Part shown: piece after piece, positions 26,412-35,400 of the stretch | Numbering within the stretch: the stretch's first letter is position 1 | Layout: each line of letters begins with the position of its first letter | Assembly (NCBI GenBank): GCA_964557575.1 | Contig: CAZLBC010000015.1 | Span: 1 to 64,000, forward strand | DNA from: CAZLBC01 sp964557575 | Lineage (GTDB): Bacteria; Planctomycetota; Phycisphaerae; SM23-33 | DNA: 64,000 nucleotides | Reading direction: 5' to 3' | The notes under the pieces: model-generated | Databases searched by the model: none | Told to the model about the DNA's origin: nothing | What the model saw: the letters and a program-made list of their open reading frames with translations, nothing else | Program-made: the position numbers and the translations under genes

Positions 26412-26448
26412 CTCAAAACGCGGGCTACCCTTCTCATGGCATGCAGCG

Positions 26449-28116
26449 TTAGATCTTCGTCGTCCGCAGGACCTCTTCGATGGTGGTCACCCCCCTCCTG
26501 ACGTTGAGCCAACCGTCTTCGCGGAGCGTCCTGAGGCCTTCCTTCACCGCTACCTTCTCTATGTCGTCCGTCGCCGAGCGCTGCGCGATCTTTTTCTGCA
26601 CGGCTTCGGTCACGGTCATCAGCTCGAACATGCCGGTCCTGCCGAAGTACCCGGTACCGCGGCATTTCCTGCACCCCGCGCCGCGGAGCAGTTCCTCGTC
26701 GGGGCCGAGTTGGAGATCGGCCGGCATCTCGCTGGGGTTCGGGCGGTAGTATTCACGGCACTCGGAACATATCGTCCTCACCAGGCGCTGGGCCATGACG
26801 GCGGCCAGCGTGCTGTTGACGAGGTACGGCTCGACACCCATGTCGATAAGCCGCGTGGCCGCGGACGCCGCGTCGTTCGTGTGCAGGGTGCTGAACACGA
26901 GGTGGCCGGTCATCGATGCCTGGACGGCGACGTGCGCGGTCTCGATGTCGCGTATTTCGCCGATCAGCACCACGTCGGGATCATGGCGGAGCACCGATCG
27001 CAGCCCGCTGGCGAAGGTCAGCCCGATGCTGCTGTGGGTCTGTATCTGGTTGATGTTCTCGAGCTGGTACTCCACCGGGTCCTCGATGGTCACGACCTTG
27101 ATTTCCGGACTCGCAATCTCCTGGAGCGCCGCATACAGCGTCGTGGTTTTGCCGCAGCCGGTGGGTCCGGTGACGAGAACGATGCCGTGGGGACGCGTGA
27201 TCAGTTGACGGAACGTCTTGAACGAATCCTCGGCCATGCCGAGTTCCGGCAGCGTGTAAAGCGACTGGGCCTTGTCGAGCAGCCGCATGACAATGCCCTC
27301 GCCGAAGAGCATCGGTATCACGCTGACCCTGACATCCACCTGCCGCCGGCCGACCTTCAGGTCGATCCTGCCGTCCTGGGGCAGGCGCTTCTCCGCGATG
27401 TTCAGCCCCGCCATGATCTTTATGCGGCTGGTGATCGCCGCCCTGAACCGGTCGATCTGGGGGGGAAGCGAGGCGGGCTGCAAAACACCGTCGATGCGGA
27501 AGCGGATCGACATCCTGTTCTCGTACGGCTCGATGTGAATATCCGTTGCCCGCGCGTTTATCGCCTCGAGGAAGATTTCGTTGACCAGCTTCACCACGCT
27601 GGCTTCCCGCACCTGCTCGAGCAGGTCCTCGGTATCCTCGTTCTCCTCCTCGGGTATCTCGAAGTCGGCGCTGATCATCTCGTCGACGGTGTCGCCGCCG
27701 ACGCCGTACTGGGTGCGAATGACCTCGTTGATCTCGTCCCGCGTGGCGAGCACCGGCACGATTTCCATGCCGGTGACCAGCCTGAGTTCGTCGAAGGCGT
27801 AGAGATCGTAGGGATCGGACGTGGCGACGGTCATCTTGCCGTCGTGCCGGGAGATGGGAACCAGCTTTTTGCGGTGGACCAGGCGCGACGGGAGCGATCG
27901 GAGGGCCTCGACGTCGACGCCCACTTCCAGCAGGGGGACGATCTCCAGGGAGAGGTGCTCGCCCATGGCCTCGATGAGTCTTTCCTCCGCTATGTGACCG
28001 AGCTCGAGGAGGGCGAGGTCTATCCGGAGCCCCTGCTCGCGGTGCAGCGCGACGCCCTCCGCGTACTGCTCGTCGGTGACCAGCTTCTTTTCCAGTAATT
28101 TTTCGGCAATATTCAT
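26449..28116 (-). CDS. gspE: T2SS-1 secretion ATPase GspE
   Basis: Hexameric ATPase (555 aa) driving pseudopilus extension. An N-terminal MshEN/N1E domain is followed by the core with Walker A GPTGCGKTTTLYAAL, the Asp box TIEDPVEYQLENINQIQTH, Walker B DVVLIGEIRD and the His box SMTGHLVFSTLHTNDAASA. A tetracysteine zinc domain (CSECREYY and CRKCRGTGYFGR) completes the GspE/PilB signature. The ATG at 28116 (MNIAEKLLEKK) is preferred over one at 28170, which overlaps a TATAGT element. First gene of the minus-strand T2SS-1 operon; the 295-bp gap to the divergent EF-hand gene should contain both promoters. Confidence 0.96.
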   Translation of the reverse strand: MNIAEKLLEKKLVTDEQYAEGVALHREQGLRIDLALLELGHIAEERLIEAMGEHLSLEIVPLLEVGVDVEALRSLPSRLVHRKKLVPISRHDGKMTVATSDPYDLYAFDELRLVTGMEIVPVLATRDEINEVIRTQYGVGGDTVDEMISADFEIPEEENEDTEDLLEQVREASVVKLVNEIFLEAINARATDIHIEPYENRMSIRFRIDGVLQPASLPPQIDRFRAAITSRIKIMAGLNIAEKRLPQDGRIDLKVGRRQVDVRVSVIPMLFGEGIVMRLLDKAQSLYTLPELGMAEDSFKTFRQLITRPHGIVLVTGPTGCGKTTTLYAALQEIASPEIKVVTIEDPVEYQLENINQIQTHSSIGLTFASGLRSVLRHDPDVVLIGEIRDIETAHVAVQASMTGHLVFSTLHTNDAASAATRLIDMGVEPYLVNSTLAAVMAQRLVRTICSECREYYRPNPSEMPADLQLGPDEELLRGAGCRKCRGTGYFGRTGMFELMTVTEAVQKKIAQRSATDDIEKVAVKEGLRTLREDGWLNVRRGVTTIEEVLRTTKI

Positions 28117-28411
28117 GTCGGTGGAAACAGGAATCGGCGGCGAACGGGAGCAGCCCCCCGCACTCAGCATACTATACGCCGCGGATTGATGCGTGGTTAC
28201 GTATTATAGTAAGGGTCGGGACGCACCTCCGTCGCTGTGCGGTCACCGTCGTCGGTCGGCGGCCACGTCGCCGCCGATCCGCACACGGGGTAACCGATGA
28301 CATTATAATCCATATTCGTCGAAATCTCAGAAACACCCATAAAAATTGTAACCTCCCGCCGGAACGACCGTACAATATATAACATTGACCCCGATTTAAA
28401 GGAGATTCGCC

Positions 28412-29683
28412 ATGGAACGTCCGCGTTCCCGCTCTCTCGTGGCCGCAAGCACACTGCTGATCGCGGCACGCGTCATATTTTCCGCAGAAACCTCCGGCAC
28501 CGGCGAAGCCCCAATCGCAAAGCCCTCCGCCGATCACTGCCGGTCCGCGGTGGATCCCTATAATCTCCCCGCCGAGAAAAGCAGGTTCTTCAAGGCCGCC
28601 GGCGTGGACGGCGAATTGACCAAGGAAGAATTCATCACAAACGGAAAGAAGAAAAAGAACGCCTTCGTGCGCGCCTTCGACACGTTCGCGGAGCTGAAGC
28701 TCCACGACAAGGACAAGAACGGGACCATCGACTGGATGGAGGCGGACTCCTACCGCAGGAATCTGCGCAAGCGGGTGCTGCGGGCCTTCGACAAGAACCA
28801 CAACGGGCGCCTGGAGGGCGCGGAGCGAACGGCGGCCAATCTCGCCCTGGAAAAGGGAACGATCCCGGGAGGCCCGAAGAAGAAAGGCCTGATTCAGCGG
28901 GTGGTGACCGGCGAGAAATACGAGGCCGGCGCCGAGATGCTCGTGCGGTTCGACGGTGACGGCGACGGGGTCCTCAGTGCGGAGGAACTCAAGGCCGCGC
29001 ACAAGCAGCTCGCCGGCGAACGGCGGGCGAAGATGCTCGATGAGTACGACCTCGACGGCGACGGCACGCTGAACCGGGACGAGCGGCGCGCCATGCGCAT
29101 GGATCGCGGCGGCGCCTGGATCAAAAACGCCAAGGAGTGGACGCTGCAGCATTTCGACGGCGACGGCGACGGGGAACTCGGCGAGGAAGAGAAACAGGAG
29201 ATCGGGGCCTTCATGAAGAAGCTCGGCACGGTGGGAAAATCCGTGTGGCACCGCATGGCGGATTACGACGGCGACGGGGTCGTCGGCGAAGAGGAAAAGC
29301 AAAAGATCAAGATGGAAATGATGGTCACCGGCCTGCGGATGATGCTCAAGGCGAAACAGTATCTTGACCTGGACGGGGACGGCGAGATTACCGCCGACGA
29401 ACAGAAGGCGTTCGGCAACGAGATGGCCAGGAAGTCCCACGCCTGGTTTACCGCGTTTTGCAACCAATACGACGCGAACGAAGACGATCGTCTCGACGCG
29501 GCGGAGCGCGACGAACTGGTCAAGGGGATCGAGGGCGAAATGAACCGTCGCATCGACAACCACGACGCAAACGGGGACGGCAGGCTCAGCCCCGCCGAGG
29601 CCGAGGCGCTGCTCGAAAACTTCGGCCGGGAAATCGGTATCATTCCGAAGGGGGCCGGCGGCGAAACCGGCGGAAAAAAGTAA
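28412..29683 (+). CDS. secreted calcium-binding protein with nine EF-hand loops
   Basis: Exported protein (423 aa) with an N-terminal signal (RSRSLVAASTLLIAARVIFS). Nine canonical 12-residue EF-hand loops are visible, for example DKDKNGTIDWME, DKNHNGRLEGAE, DGDGDGVLSAEE, DLDGDGTLNRDE, DGDGDGELGEEE, DYDGDGVVGEEE, DLDGDGEITADE, DANEDDRLDAAE and DANGDGRLSPAE, separated by charged helices. AAGGAG lies before the ATG. It sits between the divergent gspE operon and the PilM/secretin operon and may be co-transcribed with the latter. Secreted EF-hand proteins are common in planctomycetes. Here a role in calcium-dependent stabilisation or sensing for T2SS-1, or being its cargo, is inference from location. 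Confidence 0.85.
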   Translation: MERPRSRSLVAASTLLIAARVIFSAETSGTGEAPIAKPSADHCRSAVDPYNLPAEKSRFFKAAGVDGELTKEEFITNGKKKKNAFVRAFDTFAELKLHDKDKNGTIDWMEADSYRRNLRKRVLRAFDKNHNGRLEGAERTAANLALEKGTIPGGPKKKGLIQRVVTGEKYEAGAEMLVRFDGDGDGVLSAEELKAAHKQLAGERRAKMLDEYDLDGDGTLNRDERRAMRMDRGGAWIKNAKEWTLQHFDGDGDGELGEEEKQEIGAFMKKLGTVGKSVWHRMADYDGDGVVGEEEKQKIKMEMMVTGLRMMLKAKQYLDLDGDGEITADEQKAFGNEMARKSHAWFTAFCNQYDANEDDRLDAAERDELVKGIEGEMNRRIDNHDANGDGRLSPAEAEALLENFGREIGIIPKGAGGETGGKK

Positions 29684-29713
29684 TTCACACCTCAACCGGA
29701 CCGGTGATATAAT
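29684..29713 (+). promoter_or_regulatory. strong candidate promoter for the PilM-N / giant secretin operon
   Basis: TTCACA (29684-29689, five of six -35 matches) lies 18 bases before a perfect TATAAT (29708-29713), which also carries the extended -10 TG (TGATATAAT). It is in the gap between the EF-hand gene and the GTG start at 29777 and would drive the 15-kb operon encoding the inner-membrane proteins, giant secretin and lipoprotein. Confidence 0.6.
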
Positions 29714-29776
29714 GCCGGGAACCTGAATGCCCGTCGGGGTTCGGGTACGCGGTCCCCGGACCGGCGGAGGACGAAT

Positions 29777-31339
29777 GTGACCAAGAACGGCAGTAAAACC
29801 AAGCAGTTTATTTCCGTGGATTTCGACAGCCGCCGCATACGCGCGGCGCGCGTGATATCACCGGGAAGAAAACCGCGCATGAAGCGATTTCACACGGCGG
29901 ATATCCCGCGGGATATCGACATGTCCGATCCCGCAGCCGCCGGATCGGTCCTCGCCCGATTCCTCCGGGAGGGGAAACTCGGGGGCGATCCTCTTATCAT
30001 GAACATCCCCCGCGACCAGGTGGTGCTCAAGCCGCTCGACCTGCCGCCCGGAACCAGCCCGGGGGAAATAGCCGGGATGGTCCACTACCGCATCAGGGAC
30101 GAACTGCCCTTTCCTTGGGAGGAAGCGACGATCGACTTCTGCCGGGAATCCGGCCGGAAGGGCGAGGAGGTGAACGTCCTGGCCGCCGCGGCCCGAAAGA
30201 AAACGGTCGACTACTTCCTGAAGCTGGCTGAGGCAGCCGACCGGAGTCTCCTGCGACTGGGGTTCCGTTCCTACGCGAACGTCTGCTGCCTGGAAGCGGG
30301 AATCAAGGATCTCGAAGACGGCATTACCGCGCTGGTCAACATAAACGCGGCCGACACCGAGATCGACGTAATCGACGCGGGGTCCCTGGTATTCGCGCGG
30401 ACGGCGATACACGAGTCATTCACCAACGGCCGGCCCACCGAACAGGAGTTGCGGGAGCGGATCGAGTCGGTGGTGTCCGAGGTCGCCCGGAGCCTCCAGG
30501 GCTTCGCGGCTACGCGCGAGGGAACGAGCCTTGACCGGCTGTTCCTGTCCGGATCGACCGGGTCTGAGGAAATCATCGCCGCCGCCCTCGGCCGGCAGTT
30601 GGGCATCGACTGCGAGCTGTTCGATCCCACGGAGTCGTTCGGTTTCAAAAAGGTTGAAGCCGGGGCCGGGTACCTGTCCGTCATCGGACAGGCGATCGGA
30701 TCCCGCGATGCCGGCGGCCTTCCCTTCGATTTCCTGAATCCGAAGAAACCGGCGAAAAAGGGCGATCCCGTCCGCCGGCGCAACACGATTATCAGCGTCG
30801 CGGCGACGGTGCTGGCACTGGTAACGGCCGTCGCGGGATGGCTGTACCTCGGCGGCAAGAACGCCGAGCTCAACCGCCTCGTCAGCAAAAAGAACTCGCT
30901 GATCAAGAAACAGGATTCATTGAAGCGGCTCGTCAAGCGGGTCGAGGCGATCAACGAGTGGCAGAAGGAGGGCATCGACTGGCTCGAGGAGTTCGTGAAG
31001 ATCAACGCGCTGCTGCCCGGTCCCGAGAGTGTGTACGCCAAGCGTCTCGACAGCGGAAACGGGTATATGAAACTCTCCCTTTACACCGTCGACATAGATG
31101 TCTTCAACGAAATCATGCTTACGTTCCAGGAGTCCGGATACGACGTCGAGGCCGACAATGTCAACCCGGGAGAAGACGACCCGTTTGGCTACCGGTGCAG
31201 CGCGACCATGACCATTTATCTCAACGGCGAGAGTGCTGTCGAGCTCGAACAGATCACTATCCCCCCACGCCCCGCCGACGACGATAGCGAAAAACCGCTC
31301 TCCGCCAAAAAGCGGCGATCGAGAAAGGAACGGGAATGA
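29777..31339 (+). CDS. T2SS-1 PilM-PilN / GspL-like fusion protein
   Basis: A 520-aa protein joining an actin-like PilM/cyto-GspL domain (about residues 10-320; FISVDFDSRRIRAARVI, LIMNIPRDQVVLKPLDLPPG, ITALVNINAADTEIDVID) to a PilN-like part. The PilN-like part is one membrane helix (IISVAATVLALVTAVAGWLYL, residues ~337-357), a coiled coil, and a periplasmic ferredoxin-like domain (YMKLSLYTVDIDVFNEIML). This is the GspL arrangement that binds GspE on the cytoplasmic side and GspM outside. The GTG start at 29777 has GGAGG six bases upstream. Its stop overlaps the next gene start by four bases. The basic C-terminal tail (KKRRSRKERE) is unusual. Confidence 0.88.
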   Translation: MTKNGSKTKQFISVDFDSRRIRAARVISPGRKPRMKRFHTADIPRDIDMSDPAAAGSVLARFLREGKLGGDPLIMNIPRDQVVLKPLDLPPGTSPGEIAGMVHYRIRDELPFPWEEATIDFCRESGRKGEEVNVLAAAARKKTVDYFLKLAEAADRSLLRLGFRSYANVCCLEAGIKDLEDGITALVNINAADTEIDVIDAGSLVFARTAIHESFTNGRPTEQELRERIESVVSEVARSLQGFAATREGTSLDRLFLSGSTGSEEIIAAALGRQLGIDCELFDPTESFGFKKVEAGAGYLSVIGQAIGSRDAGGLPFDFLNPKKPAKKGDPVRRRNTIISVAATVLALVTAVAGWLYLGGKNAELNRLVSKKNSLIKKQDSLKRLVKRVEAINEWQKEGIDWLEEFVKINALLPGPESVYAKRLDSGNGYMKLSLYTVDIDVFNEIMLTFQESGYDVEADNVNPGEDDPFGYRCSATMTIYLNGESAVELEQITIPPRPADDDSEKPLSAKKRRSRKERE

Positions 31340-32415
31340 CCGGCGACCGGAAGAAACTCATCACCCGGTCCCTGGCCGCGATCGCCGTCCTCGTGGCGCT
31401 GTGGTACGTGGTGGATATATTGATTCTTTCTCCCGCCGCCGACAAGGATGCCGACATCCGGCGGCTGAACAAGGAGATCGAAGACCTCAAGTACTACAAC
31501 AGCCGGGAAGTCACCTACCTGAAGCGGTTGAAAAAATACTACGCAATGACCTTCTCGGACGACCCACTCAAGGGGCGCGAGCTTCTCCGCCAGCGGATCG
31601 GCTCGATGATCGAGGCCAGCGGGATGCGCTGCATGGACGACCGCCCCTTTTCGGAAGTCTCCTCGACCAGTTCCAGCAAGGGGTACCACGAGGTTGGCTG
31701 GAGTTGCGACCTCGTGGGCTCGCTCGATAATATCGTCAAGATGCTGTACCTGCTGCGGTCCGATCCCTACCTGCACAAGCTGCAAGGACTGACCATCTCC
31801 CCGACGCGGGACCGGACCGAAGCGCGGTTATCCTTCCGGTACACCACGCTGATATTCAAGGAGCGTAAGAAAAACTACTTCGATTCGGCCATCAGCGACG
31901 AGACGCTGGCCATCGCCTCCCTTGCCGCCAATCCCGAAAACGACATCCACGTCCGGACGGCCTCACGAAACCTGTTCCGGCCATACGTAAAGAAAAAGAA
32001 AGTGATTGTCAGCACACCGCCGCCGGAGAAAAAAGAGCGCGTCGTCACCCCGCCGAAAGAACGGCCCCCGGTCTACAGCCGGTTCAAAATCGTGAGCCTG
32101 ACGCGATGGAACAGCGGGCCGGAAATATCGATAGCCGACACCGCGAGAAACACGGTGCGGAAATTCAAGGTGGGGGATGCCCTCGCCGGGGGCACAATCG
32201 TCTGTGTCGACTACCGGCAACTGCCCCTCCCCGATAATCCCGAGATCTTGTCTCCGAGCCGGATAATCATTAAAATCGGGAATGACTACTTCGCGGTTGA
32301 GCTTGGTCGAACACTCGGAGACAAGCACCTGATCGACAAAGCGAAACTTCCCCCGGCGATCGCGGAGGAAGTCGGACAATCCGAAACGGCATCCTCTGAT
32401 CCCCCTGCGGGATAA
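31336..32415 (+). CDS. T2SS-1 PilO-PilP / GspM-GspC-like fusion
   Basis: A 359-aa inner-membrane protein. One N-terminal helix (residues ~12-32) is followed by a coiled coil (DIRRLNKEIEDLKYYNSREV) and a PilO/GspM-like ferredoxin fold (YHEVGWSCDLVGSLDNIVKML). After the turn ASRNLFRPYVKKKK and a Pro/Lys linker comes a second beta-rich domain (RFKIVSLTRWNSGPEISIAD, KFKVGDALAGGTIVCVDYR) like the homology region of GspC/PilP, which contacts the N0 domain of the secretin. GspM and GspC functions therefore appear merged. It lies directly upstream (25 bp) of the giant secretin, its expected partner. T2SS-2 encodes the same two parts as separate genes. Confidence 0.82.
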   Translation: MTGDRKKLITRSLAAIAVLVALWYVVDILILSPAADKDADIRRLNKEIEDLKYYNSREVTYLKRLKKYYAMTFSDDPLKGRELLRQRIGSMIEASGMRCMDDRPFSEVSSTSSSKGYHEVGWSCDLVGSLDNIVKMLYLLRSDPYLHKLQGLTISPTRDRTEARLSFRYTTLIFKERKKNYFDSAISDETLAIASLAANPENDIHVRTASRNLFRPYVKKKKVIVSTPPPEKKERVVTPPKERPPVYSRFKIVSLTRWNSGPEISIADTARNTVRKFKVGDALAGGTIVCVDYRQLPLPDNPEILSPSRIIIKIGNDYFAVELGRTLGDKHLIDKAKLPPAIAEEVGQSETASSDPPAG

Positions 32416-32439
32416 CGAACAGCAACAGGAGACAGGCGC

Positions 32440-35400
32440 ATGGAACGGAAGCTGGGAATCGTGATCACGGCACTACTGGTGCTTACCTGTACGGCCTTCG
32501 CCGGAACGGCACCACCAAAGGACCTCCCCCCCCCGCCCGCGGCGAAAAAGGAAGAGACGCCGGCAAACACCGAATCGGCCGCACCTGAAAACAAGGCCGA
32601 AGCCGTACCTGAAGAAAAAACCGAATCCGAAAAGAAAGCTGAGCCGGAAAAAAAAGCTGAAACCGCACCCGCGTCCGAAACAAAGGCTGAAACCGAAAAA
32701 AAACCTGCAGCGAAACCCGAACCCGAAAAGAAGCCCGCATCACAACCGGAAACAAAGCCCGCGGAGACACCCGCACCGAAAGATGAGAAGGAGGAGGAGG
32801 AGGAGGAGGAGAGCATCCTCTTTCAGTTCGACGGCGTGCCGTACACGCAGGTCATTCGCCGATACGCCCAGGAACTGGGCAAGCCCCTGATCGGCGACCT
32901 GAGCATCGAGGGCACCCTCACCTTCTTCGACAGCCGGCCGTACACGCTCTCCGACGCGTTCACCATGCTCAACACGATCCTGGCCATGAAGGGATTCATC
33001 CTGGTGGAAAAGGACCGGTACCTGCAACTCAAGCCGATCAGCGAGATCCCCGCCGAGACCCGCATCATCCGGGGACTCGAAAAGGCCCGGAACATCCCCC
33101 CGGAGGAAATCGTGACCGTGGTCCTGCCGCTGCAGTACGCCGACCCGGAGAAGGCGTCCAAGGCCGTCGTCAGGATGGTCTCTTCGTTCGGCTCCATATC
33201 TCCGCTGAAGGAGAGCGGCAGCGTGGTGATCACCGACCGCATGCGGAACATAGAGCGCATCCGGACCATCCTCGGCATACTGGACGAGGGTGAACCGGCC
33301 TCAGAGGGGAAGTTCCTGACCGTCACCCTCAAAAATGCCTCCGCGGGCGAGGCCGCCGACATTCTTTCCAAGCTCTTCGGGAAAAGCAAAAGCGCCCGGC
33401 GGGTCTACAATCCCAAGCTGAAAAAATACGTCACCATCTCGTCGGGCGGTAAGAGCGACTCGCTGCAGATAGCGTCCGACGAGCGATCGAACATGGTCAT
33501 CGCCTACGGATCGGCCGCCAAGCTCGCGCTTGCCGAGGAGATCCTCAAGAAACTCGACGTCGCCGAGGCGCGGGCGGCCGGAGACGTGAAGATATTCACG
33601 CTCAAGAACGCGCGGGCGACCGAACTCGCCGAGACGATAGAAGACACCCTGAAGACAAAGGCGAAAGGCAAGGGGCGGGCCGGCGTGGTGGCGGATACCG
33701 CCACCAACAGAATCATCGTTTCCGGGTCGTCCGATCACATCGCGACCGCCGAAACGCTTCTGAAGGAACTGGACATCTCCCCGGAAGGCGCAACGGAAGG
33801 ATTCAGGATCATCAAGCTCGAGCACGTCCGGGCCGCCGACGTCTACCGGTCCCTCAGGGCGCTGGCCGCGGGCGGCCGGAGCAGCAAGCGCCGCGGAAGC
33901 AGGCTTTCAAAAATCGCCGCCGCCTACGAGATCAATACCAACCGGCTGATTCTCTCGGGCCCCGTCGAGGAACTCGCCGAGACCGAAAAGCTCGTGCAGC
34001 AGATCGACGCGAAACCAAAACAACACGAGACCGAGATTCACGTGATCAAGCTGTCTTCCGGCGACGCCGCAGGCGTCGCGCGGTCGGTTGCCAGGCTGTA
34101 CCGGGAAACACACCCGCGGAAACCCGGCACCGCCGAGCCCGCCGTCGTGGTGGAGCCGGAGGTGACGAGTAATGCGCTGATCGTCTCGGCCACCCCGGCA
34201 CAGTGGCCGGACGTCGAAAAACTCATCGCCAAGCTGCAGCCCGAAGAAGAGGGCATGAAGGCGCCGGCGATGCGGCTCGTTCCCCTCAAGCACGCGAAGG
34301 CCGCCGATCTGGCCGACGCGCTCCAGCGGGCGTCGCGCTACCGCCACTACGGTGAGGCGGGGTGGCTGCCCGTGTCCATCGTCGCCGCCGCCGAGAAGAC
34401 GCTGCTGCTGACCGGTTCCCGGGCCGACCTCGATGAACTCTCGTCGCTGATCGACTCCCTCGACACGGCGCCCCGGCCGCTGGAGGTGCGGACATTCGAG
34501 GTCAAAACGGGCACGGCATCTTCCCTCGCCCGGTCACTGCAGGGGCTCCTCACCAAGGACGAGCCGGCCTATTCCCGGTGGCGGAAACGGACATCCGGCA
34601 CGGGTAAAGGGCCGAAGATCATGGCCGACGATACCACGAACCGCCTGATGATCGCCGCCGAGCCCGAGCAGTGGCCCCGGATAGAACAACTGGTTGAAAC
34701 GCTGCAGAAAGGCATCTCGGATGCGAAGGACACGACCACCAGGCTGGTGCAGTTGAAACACGCCGACGCCCGCACACTCGCCACGGTGCTGCAGACATCC
34801 TCGCGGCACCGCCACTACGGCGAGGAGGGATGGAACCCCGTCTCGGTGGTCGCCGCCTCGGAGAAGGCCTTGATTATCACGGCCGCCAAGTCGGACGTCG
34901 ATGAACTCTCTTCCCTCGTCGAGTCGCTCGACAAGGAACCGGAACCGGTTGAAATCCGCACCTTCACCATTACGACCGGCCGGGCCTCGGCCGCGGCCGC
35001 CGCGCTGCAGGCGCTTCTCCAGAAAGAGCCGGCGGGCAGGTATTCCCGGTCCCGGACGCCGGCGAAGGCGGGTGAACCGCGAATCACCGCCGACGATTCG
35101 ACCAACCGCCTGATCATCGCCGCCGCGCCCGCGCAGTGGCCCCGGATCGAAGCGATGGTCAAAAAACTCAAGGAAGGCGTGGAAGAATCCCGGGCACCCG
35201 CCATGAAGCTGGTGATGCTCGAACACGCGAAGGCATCGAAACTGGCCGGTGTCCTCCAGCAGGCCGCGCGGTACCGCCACTACGGCCAGCAGGGATGGAT
35301 GCCCGTATCCATCGTCGCCACCTCGGAACAGTCGCTCCTGATAACCGCATCCCGCGCGGATATCGAGGAACTCTCGGCGCTGGTCGCCTCCCTGGACAAG

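Noticed and set aside
28203..28208. TATAAT on the minus strand upstream of gspE as its promoter
   Set aside because: The -10 match is good but no -35 element lies at suitable spacing, and another partial element (TATAGT) is nearer; not strong enough to annotate.
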